The notes under the pieces: model-generated | Databases searched by the model: none | What the model was told of the DNA's origin: nothing | What the model saw: only the letters and a program-made list of their open reading frames with translations | Shown: positions 19,906 to 29,224 of the stretch, in pieces | How positions within the stretch are numbered: the first letter of the stretch is position 1 | How the letters are laid out: the number at the start of each line of letters is the position of its first letter | Program-made: the position numbers and the translations under genes | Assembly (NCBI RefSeq): GCF_002240035.1 | Contig: NZ_CP016397.1 | Coordinates: forward strand, 1,452,501-1,516,500 | Length of the DNA stretch: 64,000 nucleotides | Direction of reading: 5' to 3' | Source of the DNA: Legionella clemsonensis | GTDB lineage: Bacteria; Pseudomonadota; Gammaproteobacteria; Legionellales; Legionellaceae

Positions 19906-21411
19906 ATGTCTACAGTTGATAGCAAAATTTTAGTTTGGAGTGATTTGCCTCAGGCTACTGTTGCACTCTTCTTCATTCAGATTTTTTCAACTTTAAGCTT
20001 TAGTGTGCTGTATTCAACGTTAGTCTTATATATGACAAAAAAATTAGGAATATCGGCACTCTCAGCGAATAGCATTACTGGAATTTTTGTCGCCGCTAAT
20101 TTTGCTTTACACCTTCTGGGCGGTTATTGCGGTGGAAGATTTCTATCAAATCGGGCTCTTTTTTGTCTTGGAATGATAGCGCAGATTATTGGTTGTATTC
20201 TGCTGGCATTGGAGAGCAACGTTTATCTTTATTGTGCCCTGGGTTTCTTTTTAACGGGCAGTGGCCTTAATGTTACGTGCATTAATTGCATGTTAACACA
20301 ACGTTTTGATCCAAAAGATTATCGTCGGGAGATGGCATTTCTGTGGAATTATGCTGGAATGAATATTGGATTTTTAGTGGGTTTTACTTTAAGTGGGTAT
20401 TTTCAGCTATCACAAAATTATCAAAGACTATTTTTATTTAGCAGTTTGGGAAATCTGATTGCTATCTTTATATGCTTATATTTTTGGAATATTCTGGATG
20501 ATAAAAAAACTGCCTACAGTCAGCTTTCAGGGAGAAATAAAAAGCGCGCCATATTTGGCGGTATAGCCATAGTAATTTCTCTGCCTTTTTTATTAAGTCA
20601 ATTTATTCATTTTGCTGATTGGGCCAATAAACTAATTTTGTTGACTGGCGCTTTGATGTTAGTGATAACTATAGGGTTTGCTAATCGTCAACCCTCTCGT
20701 GATGCCCGAGAAAAATTACTTGCCTTTGCTGTCTTAATGATTGTTAGCACTGTATTTTGGGTGCTTTATCAGACAGGGCCAATGGGCTTGACGCATTTCA
20801 TCGAAAACAATGTTGAACGTCATTGGGGCAACTTTATTATTGCGCCACAATGGTTTCAAAATATTAATACAATTAGCATCATTATTGGTGGGCCTTTATT
20901 AAGCTATATTCTCAATCGCATGCGCTCGTATGGTGTTCAGGTGAATATACCTACCCAATTTGCCTTTGCGTTATTATTAATTGGCTTAGCTTTTGTGCTC
21001 CTGCCTGTGGGAATTGCCAGAGCCAGTTCCTCAGGCATGGTATCTCCCGGTTGGATTGTATTAAGTTATACTTTACAGAGTGTAGGAGAGTTGCTTATTT
21101 CACCCATTGGTTATGCGATGGTTGGTGTTTTAGTGCCGAATAATTTGCAAGGTATTATGATGGGGATGTGGATGCTAATGACTGGGGTAGGTGCAACATT
21201 GTCAAGTTACAGTTCAAATTGGATGACATCAGGGCAAGAAACCAGCTTGCCTTTAGCTACCAATAGCGGCTATAGTGATGTTTTTTTTAATCTTGGAATA
21301 TTTGCCCTTGCAGCATCCTTGTTGCTTTTCTTGCTAGTACCGAAATTACGACATTGGATTACTGATAAGAAAAACCCTTTAAACAATAAGGTGGCCTCAG
21401 CAATGGCTTAA
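19906..21411 (+). CDS. POT/PTR2-family proton-dependent peptide transporter
   Basis: A 501-residue inner-membrane protein with about 14 hydrophobic segments, of the proton-coupled oligopeptide transporter branch of the major facilitator superfamily. Supporting features are the N-terminal EF/FFIQIFSTLSFSVLYSTLVLY region, the loop GGRFLSNR, the FYWNYAGMNIG-like segment (FLWNYAGMNIGFLVG) and VGELLISPIGYAMV in the C-terminal half. The ATG at 19906 has AAGGA ten bases upstream; an in-frame TTG at 19882 is less likely. Substrate, probably di/tripeptides or amino acids, is inferred from family. Confidence 0.87.
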   Translation: MSTVDSKILVWSDLPQATVALFFIQIFSTLSFSVLYSTLVLYMTKKLGISALSANSITGIFVAANFALHLLGGYCGGRFLSNRALFCLGMIAQIIGCILLALESNVYLYCALGFFLTGSGLNVTCINCMLTQRFDPKDYRREMAFLWNYAGMNIGFLVGFTLSGYFQLSQNYQRLFLFSSLGNLIAIFICLYFWNILDDKKTAYSQLSGRNKKRAIFGGIAIVISLPFLLSQFIHFADWANKLILLTGALMLVITIGFANRQPSRDAREKLLAFAVLMIVSTVFWVLYQTGPMGLTHFIENNVERHWGNFIIAPQWFQNINTISIIIGGPLLSYILNRMRSYGVQVNIPTQFAFALLLIGLAFVLLPVGIARASSSGMVSPGWIVLSYTLQSVGELLISPIGYAMVGVLVPNNLQGIMMGMWMLMTGVGATLSSYSSNWMTSGQETSLPLATNSGYSDVFFNLGIFALAASLLLFLLVPKLRHWITDKKNPLNNKVASAMA

Positions 21412-21421
21412 AGAGTATGAT

Positions 21422-23416
21422 GTGAGTAGTCCCTTCGTTCCCGTTGAGACGGCAAAGCTATCATGGCGTAATGGTTTGCCGTTTTCTATGAAATTTGATG
21501 ATATTTATTTTTCAACTGAAGGCGGTGTACAAGAAACTGAACATGTTTTTATTAAGGGAAATCACTTAATAGAGCGTTGGCAGATCTTGACTAATGAACA
21601 ATTTGTAATTGGTGAAACCGGATTTGGTAGTGGCTTAAACTTTCTTTTAACCTGGTCCTTATGGATGCGACATGCGCCAGCTTCTGCACGTTTATATTTT
21701 ATCAGCTGTGAAAAATTTCCGTTAACGAAAGGGGATTTGGCAAGATGTCTGGATTTATGGCCTGAATTAAAAGAACAAGCCCAAGCGTTGCTTGCCGATT
21801 ACCCTGTTCTTACTCCCGGATTTCATCATTTAAATTTTGAGGACGGTCGCATCAATCTAATGCTAATGTTTGGAGATGCAACCTCCTGCTTTAATGAGCT
21901 GCTTATTTGTGGTGTTCAGAGTCTAGAGAGTCAATTAAGAACGCAATACATAGATGCCTGGTTTTTAGACGGATTTGCTCCCGCAAAGAATGCTTCCATG
22001 TGGACGAAAGAGTTATTTCATTCTATTGGTTTATTATCGAGAACAGGAACAACGTTGGCCACGTTTTCTGCTGCCGGTTTGGTAAAAGAAAACCTGCAGC
22101 AGGCGGGTTTTGAGGTCAAAAAAGTGAAAGGGTTTGGGCGAAAGCGAGATATGATCAGTGCAAATTATATCCCTGCGTCTGAGCCTGTTAAGAGCCCATT
22201 TCGGACAACTCCCTGGCATGCCAATATTCCTCCCAAAGTAATCAGGAAAAGGGCTATAGTACTTGGGGCAGGACTTGCCGGTTGTTATATGGCCCATGCA
22301 TTAAGTAAGCGGCATTGGGATGTCGTATTGATTGATGGGCAAAGTGATGTCGGCAGTGGCGCCTCTGGCAATAAAAGTGCTGTTATCTATCCGAAATTGT
22401 CCTCTTATCAATCTCCTCTCACCCTTTTTATGTTAACTGCCTTTTTATTTGCCACGCGAGAATACAAAAAATTATTTCGAGAACATCCCATAGGCGAATT
22501 GTGTGGAATACTTCAACTGGCTTTTAATAAAAAAGAGCATTTAGCCCAGGCGAGCTTGGCCCCATGGCTCTCGGTTTATCCAGAATTAGGCTTATTGGTT
22601 GATGCGAGTCAAGCTTCCAATTTGACAGGAATTCGTTTGGATACAGGTGGGCTGTTTATTCCATCATCCGGGTGGCTAAATTCCAGAGCTTTATGTCAGT
22701 TGTTAATAGAACAACCAGGAATTCAGTTTATTCCCAATACTGTAGTGAGCGAATTAAATCTGGAGAAGAACAGGTGGCATGCTGATAATTATTCTGCTGA
22801 AATTTTGGTGATTGCCAGCGGTCATCAAGCGGCACAGTTTCGCGAAACCAGTTTTTTACCTCTTAAGCCTATTCGCGGACAAATGAGCGAAATTGAAAGT
22901 AATCGAGACACTGAGAGTTTAAAAATCCCCCTATGTGGTGACGGACATATCTTGCCGGCAAAGAACAATCATCATGCAGTTGGAGCAACTTATCATCTGG
23001 GGGTAAGCTATCATCATTGTGACACGGCTGACGACTTGGTTAATTTATTGCGCTTGCAAAAGATTGCTCCTCAGCTAAATTGGTCTAATCAGGTAAAAAA
23101 CAGCTGGTGTGGAGTCAGGGGAGCGACGACTGATTATTTACCTGCGGTAGGCCCTGTGCCAAACGAGTTGGAGTTTAATCTACAATTCGCCACTTTAAAA
23201 ACCAATGCAAAACGTTGGTTACCCACGGCGGGTTCCTATTATCCTGGGTTATACCTTTGTGCCGGCTTTGGCTCCAGGGGATTAACCACAATTCCTCTTG
23301 CTGCTGAATGGTTGGCTGCTTCAATTAACCAGGATGCTTTCTTCCTACCAAGAACTCTAGTTCAAGCCTTATCCCCTGCGCGATTCCTTCGCAAGTCTAT
23401 TATTAGAAAGACGTGA
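21422..23416 (+). CDS. mnmC: tRNA 5-methylaminomethyl-2-thiouridine biosynthesis bifunctional protein
   Basis: Catalyses the last two steps of the mnm5s2U34 wobble modification. The N-terminal methyltransferase domain shows GETGFGSGLNFLLTW near residue 66 and DAWFLDGFAPAKNASMWT near 178; the C-terminal FAD-dependent domain starts with the dinucleotide fold AIVLGAGLAGCYMAHALSKR near 279 and ends with GAGFGSRGLTT-like CAGFGSRGLTTIPLAAEW. Both halves are complete; 664 residues is typical. The start is GTG 21422, ten bases after the transporter gene. Confidence 0.96.
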   Translation: MSSPFVPVETAKLSWRNGLPFSMKFDDIYFSTEGGVQETEHVFIKGNHLIERWQILTNEQFVIGETGFGSGLNFLLTWSLWMRHAPASARLYFISCEKFPLTKGDLARCLDLWPELKEQAQALLADYPVLTPGFHHLNFEDGRINLMLMFGDATSCFNELLICGVQSLESQLRTQYIDAWFLDGFAPAKNASMWTKELFHSIGLLSRTGTTLATFSAAGLVKENLQQAGFEVKKVKGFGRKRDMISANYIPASEPVKSPFRTTPWHANIPPKVIRKRAIVLGAGLAGCYMAHALSKRHWDVVLIDGQSDVGSGASGNKSAVIYPKLSSYQSPLTLFMLTAFLFATREYKKLFREHPIGELCGILQLAFNKKEHLAQASLAPWLSVYPELGLLVDASQASNLTGIRLDTGGLFIPSSGWLNSRALCQLLIEQPGIQFIPNTVVSELNLEKNRWHADNYSAEILVIASGHQAAQFRETSFLPLKPIRGQMSEIESNRDTESLKIPLCGDGHILPAKNNHHAVGATYHLGVSYHHCDTADDLVNLLRLQKIAPQLNWSNQVKNSWCGVRGATTDYLPAVGPVPNELEFNLQFATLKTNAKRWLPTAGSYYPGLYLCAGFGSRGLTTIPLAAEWLAASINQDAFFLPRTLVQALSPARFLRKSIIRKT

Positions 23417-23520
23417 GTTTAATGGGTCTTAAAAATTTGTGCATGAAGTATGCTTAAATTAAAAATTAAAAATTATCACTTATACTTTTTAAAAAGGATT
23501 AACCGGTTTAAGGAGAATAT

Positions 23521-23877
23521 ATGAGTGCAATAGAAAAAAAAATTCATCGTCCTCGCAGTGCCCCTCTTTGGCATAAGACTGGCAGTATTGGAAGGGCTGT
23601 TGCCAGGCAGGAAAAATCTAATCTTAAGACAATAATTAATCATTGTTCAATTATTATGAAATCTATTAACGGATTAGAGCCTATGAAACAAGAGTGTTTA
23701 ACCCGAGAAGTTTTAATTGCCTTAAGAGAAATTCAATTCTTACAGGATAGCGCCACTAGTCATAAAATTTCCCAGAAAAATTTCGATACTAAATTTGAAG
23801 ACGCTCTGACGTCATTAGCGAAAGTAATGGCTGCTCATGAGAAGACAAATTATATTAAATCCACTTCTGTGAATTAA
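23521..23877 (+). CDS. Small protein of unknown function
   Basis: A 118-residue, basic, probably cytoplasmic and mostly helical protein with no signal peptide or membrane segment. It has an excellent ribosome binding site (AAGGAG, eight bases before ATG) and its own terminator, so it is very probably expressed. I do not recognise it. The basic N-terminal third (RPRSAPLWHKTGSIG) is followed by helix-rich sequence with an amphipathic pattern. It could be a Legionella-specific regulator or small effector, but nothing in the sequence decides this. Confidence 0.75.
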   Translation: MSAIEKKIHRPRSAPLWHKTGSIGRAVARQEKSNLKTIINHCSIIMKSINGLEPMKQECLTREVLIALREIQFLQDSATSHKISQKNFDTKFEDALTSLAKVMAAHEKTNYIKSTSVN

Positions 23878-23883
23878 AGGGTG

Positions 23884-23924
23884 CCCCTATAAGGAATCAT
23901 TTGCTGATTATAGGGGTTCGTTTT
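23884..23924 (+). terminator. Rho-independent terminator
   Basis: CCCCTATAA (23884-23892) pairs perfectly with TTATAGGGG (23908-23916), followed by TTCGTTTT. It closes the small gene 23521-23877. Confidence 0.75.
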
Positions 23925-23925
23925 C

Positions 23926-24033
23926 CAAGAAATAAACTTGTAGTCAATCAGATCTAGCTATATGCTTGAACACCAATAGCAAGAAATAAACTTGTAGTCA
24001 ATCAGATCTAGCTATATGCTTGAACACCAATAG
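23926..24033 (+). repeat. Perfect 54-bp tandem duplication upstream of the bd oxidase operon
   Basis: The block from CAAGAAATAAACTTG to AACACCAATAG occurs twice without mismatch or spacer (23926-23979 and 23980-24033). Each copy contains a possible promoter (TTGTAG, 15-base spacer, TATATG). The second copy ends 40 bases before the cydA-like ATG, so the duplication doubles the promoter/operator region of this operon. Its perfection implies recent origin or frequent recombination. Confidence 0.9.
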
Positions 24034-24073
24034 ATTATTAATACATCTTATAAGCATATACCCAGAGGTCGTC

Positions 24074-25444
24074 ATGATAGTAGAACTATTGTCACGTGCA
24101 CAATTTGGCTTTAGCATTGGTTTCCATATTTTATTTCCCACTCTAAATCTGGGATTGGCATTTTTTTTGGTATTGATGGAAATAGTATGGCTAAAAACCC
24201 GGGATGAAACCTACTTAACCATCTGTAAATTCTGGACTAAAATTTTTGCCCTTACCTTTGGAATGGGCGTGGTGTCAGGAATTGTGCTGGCCTACCAAAT
24301 AGGGACAAATTTTGGGCCCTTCATTGCTCAATTTGGGAATGTACTCGGTGCTTTGTTTGCTTATGAAACATTAACAGCCTTTTTTCTGGAGGCAGGTTTT
24401 CTCGGAATTATGCTTTTTGGTTGGAGACGTGTCCCACCCTTACTACATTTTATGGCGACATTGCTCGTTGCAATAGGGACAACTATTTCTGCCTTTTGGA
24501 TTTTATCCGCTAACTCCTGGATGCAGACGCCAAGTGGCTATCAACTTGCTAATGCAAAATATATTGTTGATAGTTGGTCAGATGTTGTTTTTAATCCCTC
24601 CTTTATTCCTCGATTTATTCATATGCTTTTAGCATCTTATGTCACTACCTGTTTTGTTGTGATTGCGGTTTCAAGTTATTATTTACTGAACAATAAATCG
24701 CTACGTATTGCCAAAAAATGCTTGTCATTTGCTTTATGGGCTGCCTTAGTTGTTGTGCCTTTACAAATTTATATGGGAGACGTTGTTGGTTTACGTGTTC
24801 ATCAACAGCAACCGTTAAAAACAGCTGCTATGGAAGGGGTGTGGGACACTCAAAGAGGAGCTCCTTTTTTGATATTTGCCTGGCCTTCCCAGGCATTACA
24901 ACAAAATAATTATGTAATTGCCATACCTAAACTTGCAAGTCTTCTCAATACGCATAGCTGGGATGGGGAAATGTTGGGATTAAAATCAGTCCCTCCAGAT
25001 GATCAACCACGCGTTGCTCCTGTATTTTTCTCATTTAGAATAATGGTGGGAATTGGTCTAATTATGTTATTTACAGCGCTTGCTGGTCTTTTTCTCCGAA
25101 TAAAGGGAACGGTTTATTCAGCAAAATGGTTTCATCGGTGGTGTATAGTCATATCACCCCTTGGATTTTTAGCCACTATTGCAGGCTGGCTTACTGCTGA
25201 GATTGGCCGACAACCTTGGGTAGTTTATAACTTAATGAGAACACGTGATGCAGTTTCAGCCATAGGAATGGAAGAAGTGATTCTCTCTTTTATTTTGCTC
25301 ATCATCGCTTACGGGGTTATTTTTGGATTTTATTTATATTATCTTTTAAAACTAATACGTACAGGACCTATTGAAAAAGAGAAGGTGGAACATCAACATA
25401 ATGCTTTTCAGTATATGAGGGACTTACCCAGGGAGAAGGAATAA
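24074..25444 (+). CDS. cydA: Cytochrome bd-type quinol oxidase subunit I (cyanide-insensitive CioA/QxtA type)
   Basis: Subunit I binds quinol and the three hemes of the bd oxidase in the inner membrane. Heme-ligand and quinol motifs are visible: GFHILFPTLNLG near the N-terminus, GDVVGLRVHQQQPLKTAAME near residue 240, and GRQPWVVYNLMRT near 385. The Q loop between them is short, which is the mark of the CIO/Qxt subtype rather than the long-loop E. coli CydA. The ATG at 24074 begins MIVELLSRAQFGFSIGFH; a TTG at 24020 lies inside the 54-bp repeat and is unlikely. Overlaps subunit II by one base (TAATG). Confidence 0.95.
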   Translation: MIVELLSRAQFGFSIGFHILFPTLNLGLAFFLVLMEIVWLKTRDETYLTICKFWTKIFALTFGMGVVSGIVLAYQIGTNFGPFIAQFGNVLGALFAYETLTAFFLEAGFLGIMLFGWRRVPPLLHFMATLLVAIGTTISAFWILSANSWMQTPSGYQLANAKYIVDSWSDVVFNPSFIPRFIHMLLASYVTTCFVVIAVSSYYLLNNKSLRIAKKCLSFALWAALVVVPLQIYMGDVVGLRVHQQQPLKTAAMEGVWDTQRGAPFLIFAWPSQALQQNNYVIAIPKLASLLNTHSWDGEMLGLKSVPPDDQPRVAPVFFSFRIMVGIGLIMLFTALAGLFLRIKGTVYSAKWFHRWCIVISPLGFLATIAGWLTAEIGRQPWVVYNLMRTRDAVSAIGMEEVILSFILLIIAYGVIFGFYLYYLLKLIRTGPIEKEKVEHQHNAFQYMRDLPREKE

Positions 25445-26460
25445 TGTTGCCTTTTGTCTTTGCAGTGCTTTTGGCATTTATCATAATAATGTATGTCATT
25501 CTTGATGGATTTGATTTGGGAATTGGTATTCTATTTCCCTTCACTGGTAATGAAGTTGAGCGTGATCGAATGATGAATTCCATTGCGCCGGTATGGGACG
25601 GAAATGAGACCTGGCTTGTTTTTGGTGGAGCGATGCTCTATGGTGCCTTTCCACAAGTTTATGGACTGTTGCTACCTATTTTATATATGCCCTTAATGTT
25701 AATGCTTATCTCGTTAATTTTTCGGGGGGTAAGTTTTGAGTTTCGATTTAAAGCTAATAAAACCAAGGCATTATGGAATTGGTTATTTTCTTTAAGCTCC
25801 TTTGCTGCTACCTTTTTCCAGGGTGTAGTGCTTGGATGCTTCGTGCAAGGATTTCCTATTGATGAATCCGTTATGACTATCAATGATACAGATTGGCTGA
25901 CCCCATTCAGCTTACTTACCGGCGTTGCTTTGGTTAGTGGCTATGGTTTATTAGGGGCCACCTGGATGATTTTTAAGAGCGAAGGGCGTTTGCAGAGAAA
26001 AATGATTCATTATGCGAAAGGATTGCTAATTATTATTAGTTTCTTTTTATTGTTGATAAGCATATGGACACCTCTTCATAATACTGAAATTTTCCAGCGG
26101 TGGTATAGTTTTCCCAACGTCCTTTTATTAAGCCCGTTGCCTTTAATTACCCTGATTGTGATTTATTTTACCTGGAAAAATTTATCGGCTATTCGTAGAA
26201 AAAATTTGTCTGTACTGCATGAAGTAAAGCCTTTTGCAGGTAGTATTATAATTTTTCTTTGTTCTTATGTGGGTATTGCAATCAGTGTATACCCCTATCT
26301 TATTCCTCACCAGATAACCATCTGGGAGGCGGCAGCACCCAATTCAACCTTAGTGTTTATTTTAATTGGTGTTGTTATTCTTTTACCCGTCTTACTAACC
26401 TATACCGGCTACGCTTATTACATTTTTCGAGGTAAATCAGACGAATATTATCATCATTAG
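25444..26460 (+). CDS. cydB: Cytochrome bd-type quinol oxidase subunit II
   Basis: Structural partner of subunit I. The 338-residue membrane protein shows the CydB N-terminal motif IMYVILDGFDLGIGILFPF, the conserved WDGNETWLVFGGA segment and seven to nine membrane helices, ending in a polar His-rich tail. Translationally coupled to subunit I. No cydX-like small subunit is seen after it: the next bases lead straight to an unrelated gene. Confidence 0.95.
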   Translation: MLPFVFAVLLAFIIIMYVILDGFDLGIGILFPFTGNEVERDRMMNSIAPVWDGNETWLVFGGAMLYGAFPQVYGLLLPILYMPLMLMLISLIFRGVSFEFRFKANKTKALWNWLFSLSSFAATFFQGVVLGCFVQGFPIDESVMTINDTDWLTPFSLLTGVALVSGYGLLGATWMIFKSEGRLQRKMIHYAKGLLIIISFFLLLISIWTPLHNTEIFQRWYSFPNVLLLSPLPLITLIVIYFTWKNLSAIRRKNLSVLHEVKPFAGSIIIFLCSYVGIAISVYPYLIPHQITIWEAAAPNSTLVFILIGVVILLPVLLTYTGYAYYIFRGKSDEYYHH

Positions 26461-26525
26461 CTCTTGCTTATCCTTCCCGAGATCGTTACTCTTCGCGAAC
26501 CATTAGTTACTTTCATAAGGAAACC

Positions 26526-27311
26526 GTGGACAGTATCGAAATTTTTCAAATAGATGCCTTTACTGATAAAATTTTTCACGGTAACCCGGCAGCTGTTTGC
26601 TTATTAAATGAGTGGCTAAACGATGAGCTTATGCAGGCCATTGCTGTTGAGAATAATCTCTCTGAAACCGCGTTTGTTATTGAAGACAATCAAGGGTTTC
26701 ACATTCGTTGGTTTACTCCACGTGGCGAAATCAGTTTATGCGGACACGCCACTTTAGCAGCAGGCTTTGTTTTACATGAACTTAAAAAATGTTTAGGTGA
26801 CACTGTTAATTTTTCGAGTATGAGTGGCCCCCTGGCGGTAAAGCAAAGAGGCGATCGTTATACGCTTGATTTTCCTCGGCTACACTATCGTTTAATGGAA
26901 TTCCCAGAGGTGATTACCGCGTTGGTTGATCAGCCTTGCATTGAAGTTTACGAAAGCGAACTGGACTATATGGCCCTGATGCCTGGTGAAGGAATTGTAT
27001 TGCAGGCACAAGTCGATGCTAAAGCCTTGGCAAAGCTTCCTAAAAGAGGACTTATTTTAACCTCTGCTAGCAATGAGGCAGATTTTTATTCCCGATGTTT
27101 TTATCCAAAACACAATATCCCTGAAGATCCCGTGACAGGATCGGCACATTGTGTTTTAGCTCCTTTCTGGGCTAATCAACTTAATAAAACAACGTTAAAA
27201 GCCATACAAGGCTCCTTTAGAAAAGGAGAAATTCTATGTGAGGTGTCAGAAGAGCGTGTCTATCTTTCAGGATATTGTAAATGGTATTCAAAAGGATGCC
27301 TGGTCATTTAA
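26526..27311 (+). CDS. PhzF-family isomerase
   Basis: A 261-residue protein of the PhzF/diaminopimelate-epimerase-like fold. The family N-terminus FQIDAFTDKIFHGNPAAVCLL, the catalytic Glu in LSETAFV, the GHATLAAGFV loop and the C-terminal PEDPVTGSAHCVLAPFW are all present. PhzF itself acts in phenazine synthesis, but no phenazine genes are near, so this is one of the many paralogues of unknown substrate. The start is GTG 26526 with AAGGAAAC just upstream. Ends eight bases inside the convergent DUF2490 gene. Confidence 0.92.
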   Translation: MDSIEIFQIDAFTDKIFHGNPAAVCLLNEWLNDELMQAIAVENNLSETAFVIEDNQGFHIRWFTPRGEISLCGHATLAAGFVLHELKKCLGDTVNFSSMSGPLAVKQRGDRYTLDFPRLHYRLMEFPEVITALVDQPCIEVYESELDYMALMPGEGIVLQAQVDAKALAKLPKRGLILTSASNEADFYSRCFYPKHNIPEDPVTGSAHCVLAPFWANQLNKTTLKAIQGSFRKGEILCEVSEERVYLSGYCKWYSKGCLVI

Positions 27312-27978
27312 TTTCATTGGGTAGCGTAATTTGGGCATATAAAGAAATGACATGACTTGCTTGTCTAGGTGTTGAAAATACATACTGATAAAGATAGCCT
27401 GCACCAATCACAAGCGATTTTGAGGCTTGTTGATCAAGGCTAATCAAGATTCGGTTTTGATCAATGGTTTTTGTGTTAATCCAATCGGCTCGAGTTACAT
27501 TGATAAAGAACTCATCAAACCACACAAGACTCAGGTTGTCTGTCAGTGCTTTTTTTAGTGTTAACCTCTCACGAAGACGATAACTCCATTGATTGGAATC
27601 TTGAAGTGTTCTCTGTTCAAGGCGTGAGCGTAATGTAAGCCACGGCGCTTGCTCGTGTTTAAATAAGACTTGTTCCCACACTCGAGATTCCTGAAGACTT
27701 GGTCCTTGATTGGTTTTTGTAGTAACCGTTGTCCCACCTAAAGACAGTGTCCACTGGGGTGAAAGTTGATAGCCACCCCCAAAATTGGTAAGAAATTGGT
27801 CAAATAAATAAGGCCTGTCTCGGACACGTAATTGCGGCTCAATCTGAAACACATACTTTCCAATTTGAGTATTAAATCCAATAGTGGACCATAATTTTTC
27901 ATTAACGAAAACCGCCCATATAGCTTCCGGGAACAGGCATTCAAAAAAAAATATAATAATAAAAAAGAAAAGCCTCAT
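27304..27978 (-). CDS. DUF2490-family exported protein
   Basis: A 224-residue protein with a very hydrophobic N-terminal signal (RLFFFIIIFFFECLFPEAIWA) and a body of alternating beta strands (LWSTIGFNTQIGKYVFQIEP; GGGYQLSPQWTLSLGG; RLRERLTLKKAL) ending in a strand with C-terminal lysine. This matches DUF2490, predicted small outer-membrane beta-barrels of unknown function. Its 3' end overlaps the PhzF gene tail to tail. Confidence 0.82.
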   Translation of the reverse strand: MRLFFFIIIFFFECLFPEAIWAVFVNEKLWSTIGFNTQIGKYVFQIEPQLRVRDRPYLFDQFLTNFGGGYQLSPQWTLSLGGTTVTTKTNQGPSLQESRVWEQVLFKHEQAPWLTLRSRLEQRTLQDSNQWSYRLRERLTLKKALTDNLSLVWFDEFFINVTRADWINTKTIDQNRILISLDQQASKSLVIGAGYLYQYVFSTPRQASHVISLYAQITLPNEIK

Positions 27979-28132
27979 CTGCTCATAACCATTCGGGAAA
28001 GATATAATTTACTCGTAAATTACTAAATTTAGAACTATTTCAGAAAAATCATAATTATCTGCTGGGCAGAGCAAAATCATTTTTATATCTAAAAACAACA
28101 AGGCATCATTTTGAGCAGAAGGGAGGATTTAT

Positions 28133-28201
28133 ATGGAGTGGGGCTTTACTTGCAGAGGATCCTTTATGCAGCTTTGCCGCATTCTGGATGACAAGATGTG
28201 A
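28133..28201 (+). CDS. Possible leader peptide, 22 codons, upstream of prpB
   Basis: ATG 28133 follows GGGAGG by about six bases, a strong site, and opens a frame of 22 codons (MEWGFTCRGSFMQLC and on) that ends 12 bases before the palindrome at 28213. The layout of a translated short frame followed by a hairpin resembles an attenuator, but there is no biased codon run and no homologue is known to me. Confidence 0.3.
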   Translation: MEWGFTCRGSFMQLCRILDDKM

Positions 28202-28212
28202 AAAAATGCAAA

Positions 28213-28229
28213 GACGTCTAACAGACGTC
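28213..28229. promoter_or_regulatory. Perfect palindrome, candidate operator or hairpin
   Basis: GACGTCT-AAC-AGACGTC is a perfect 7-bp inverted repeat with a 3-base centre, about 110 bases before prpB. No T-run follows, so a regulator site is more likely than a terminator. Confidence 0.5.
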
Positions 28230-28339
28230 ATTGTGTTCAAAAATTAGATTTGTTTGCCCTGTGTTTTTATTGCACTAGCTTGCCATTGGTGTAGGAGCAT
28301 GATAAAAAAGCGGTTCACAATGTCAAGGAGTGAGTATTG

Positions 28340-29224
28340 ATGTCTAGTTCCATGGGAAAGCGCTTTCGCGCATTGGTTCAAAATCATTCACCTTTACAAG
28401 TGGTAGGTACTATTAATGCCTATACAGCCATGCTCGCAGAGTCTGCGGGATGTGAAGCCATTTATTTATCAGGTGCAGGCGTTGCCAATGCTTCCTATGG
28501 TCTTCCTGATTTGGGAATGACCGGCCTGGCAGAAGTTTTGGAGGATGCTCGACGTATTACTCAAGCCTCCTCATTGCCACTTTTAGTCGACATCGATACA
28601 GGTTGGGGGCACGCATTTAACATTGCCAGAACGGTTAAACTTATGGAAAGAACTGGTGTCGCAGCAATTCATATTGAAGATCAAGTGCTGGCCAAACGGT
28701 GTGGACATCGTCCTAATAAAGCCATTGTCTCTATGCAAGAGATGGGCGATAGAATAAAAACAGCAGTAGATGCACGCATCGATGAAAACTTTGTAATCAT
28801 GGCACGTACCGATGCTTATGCCGTTGAAGGAATGAGTGCGGCTATTGAAAGAGCTCATTTATGCGTGGAATTGGGTGCTGATATGCTCTTTCCTGAAGCA
28901 ATAACTACTATTGCTGAATACAAAGCGTTTTGCAGCCACTTTAACGTTCCTGTACTGGCCAATATTACCGAATTTGGCAAAACGCCTCTGTTTACTAGAG
29001 AAGAGCTAAAAGAAGCAGGGGTTCAACTAATTTTATATCCCCTTAGTGCATTTAGAGCCATGTCTAAAGCCGCTCTAACCGTGTATGAAACCATAAAGCA
29101 GCAAGGAACACAGCGGGATTTGCTTGATAAGATGCAAACACGTAATGACTTATATCAAGTTCTCGGCTACCACGAATATGAAAAAAAACTGGACCAATTA
29201 ATGGAGGTTGAGGATGGTCAATAA
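28340..29224 (+). CDS. prpB: Methylisocitrate lyase
   Basis: Cleaves 2-methylisocitrate to pyruvate and succinate, last step of the methylcitrate cycle for propionate use. The isocitrate-lyase superfamily signature [10 protein letters not shown] is near residue 116, preceded by the [18 protein letters not shown] segment. The 294-residue length is typical. ATG 28340 has AAGGAG about ten bases upstream. prpC starts inside its 3' end. Confidence 0.96.
   Translation: MSSSMGKRFRALVQNHSPLQVVGTINAYTAMLAESAGCEAIYLSGAGVANASYGLPDLGMTGLAEVLEDARRITQASSLPLLVDIDTGWGHAFNIARTVKLMERTGVAAIHIEDQVLAKRCGHRPNKAIVSMQEMGDRIKTAVDARIDENFVIMARTDAYAVEGMSAAIERAHLCVELGADMLFPEAITTIAEYKAFCSHFNVPVLANITEFGKTPLFTREELKEAGVQLILYPLSAFRAMSKAALTVYETIKQQGTQRDLLDKMQTRNDLYQVLGYHEYEKKLDQLMEVEDGQ

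Larger units (their letters stand above)
27979..28339. other. Intergenic region upstream of prpBCD
   Basis: This 361-base region holds no sizeable gene. It contains a 22-codon open frame with a strong ribosome binding site (28133-28201), a perfect palindrome GACGTCT-aac-AGACGTC (28213-28229), and a 13-codon frame (28299-28340) whose TGA overlaps the prpB ATG. Promoters for prpB and for the divergent DUF2490 gene must lie here. Confidence 0.5.
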
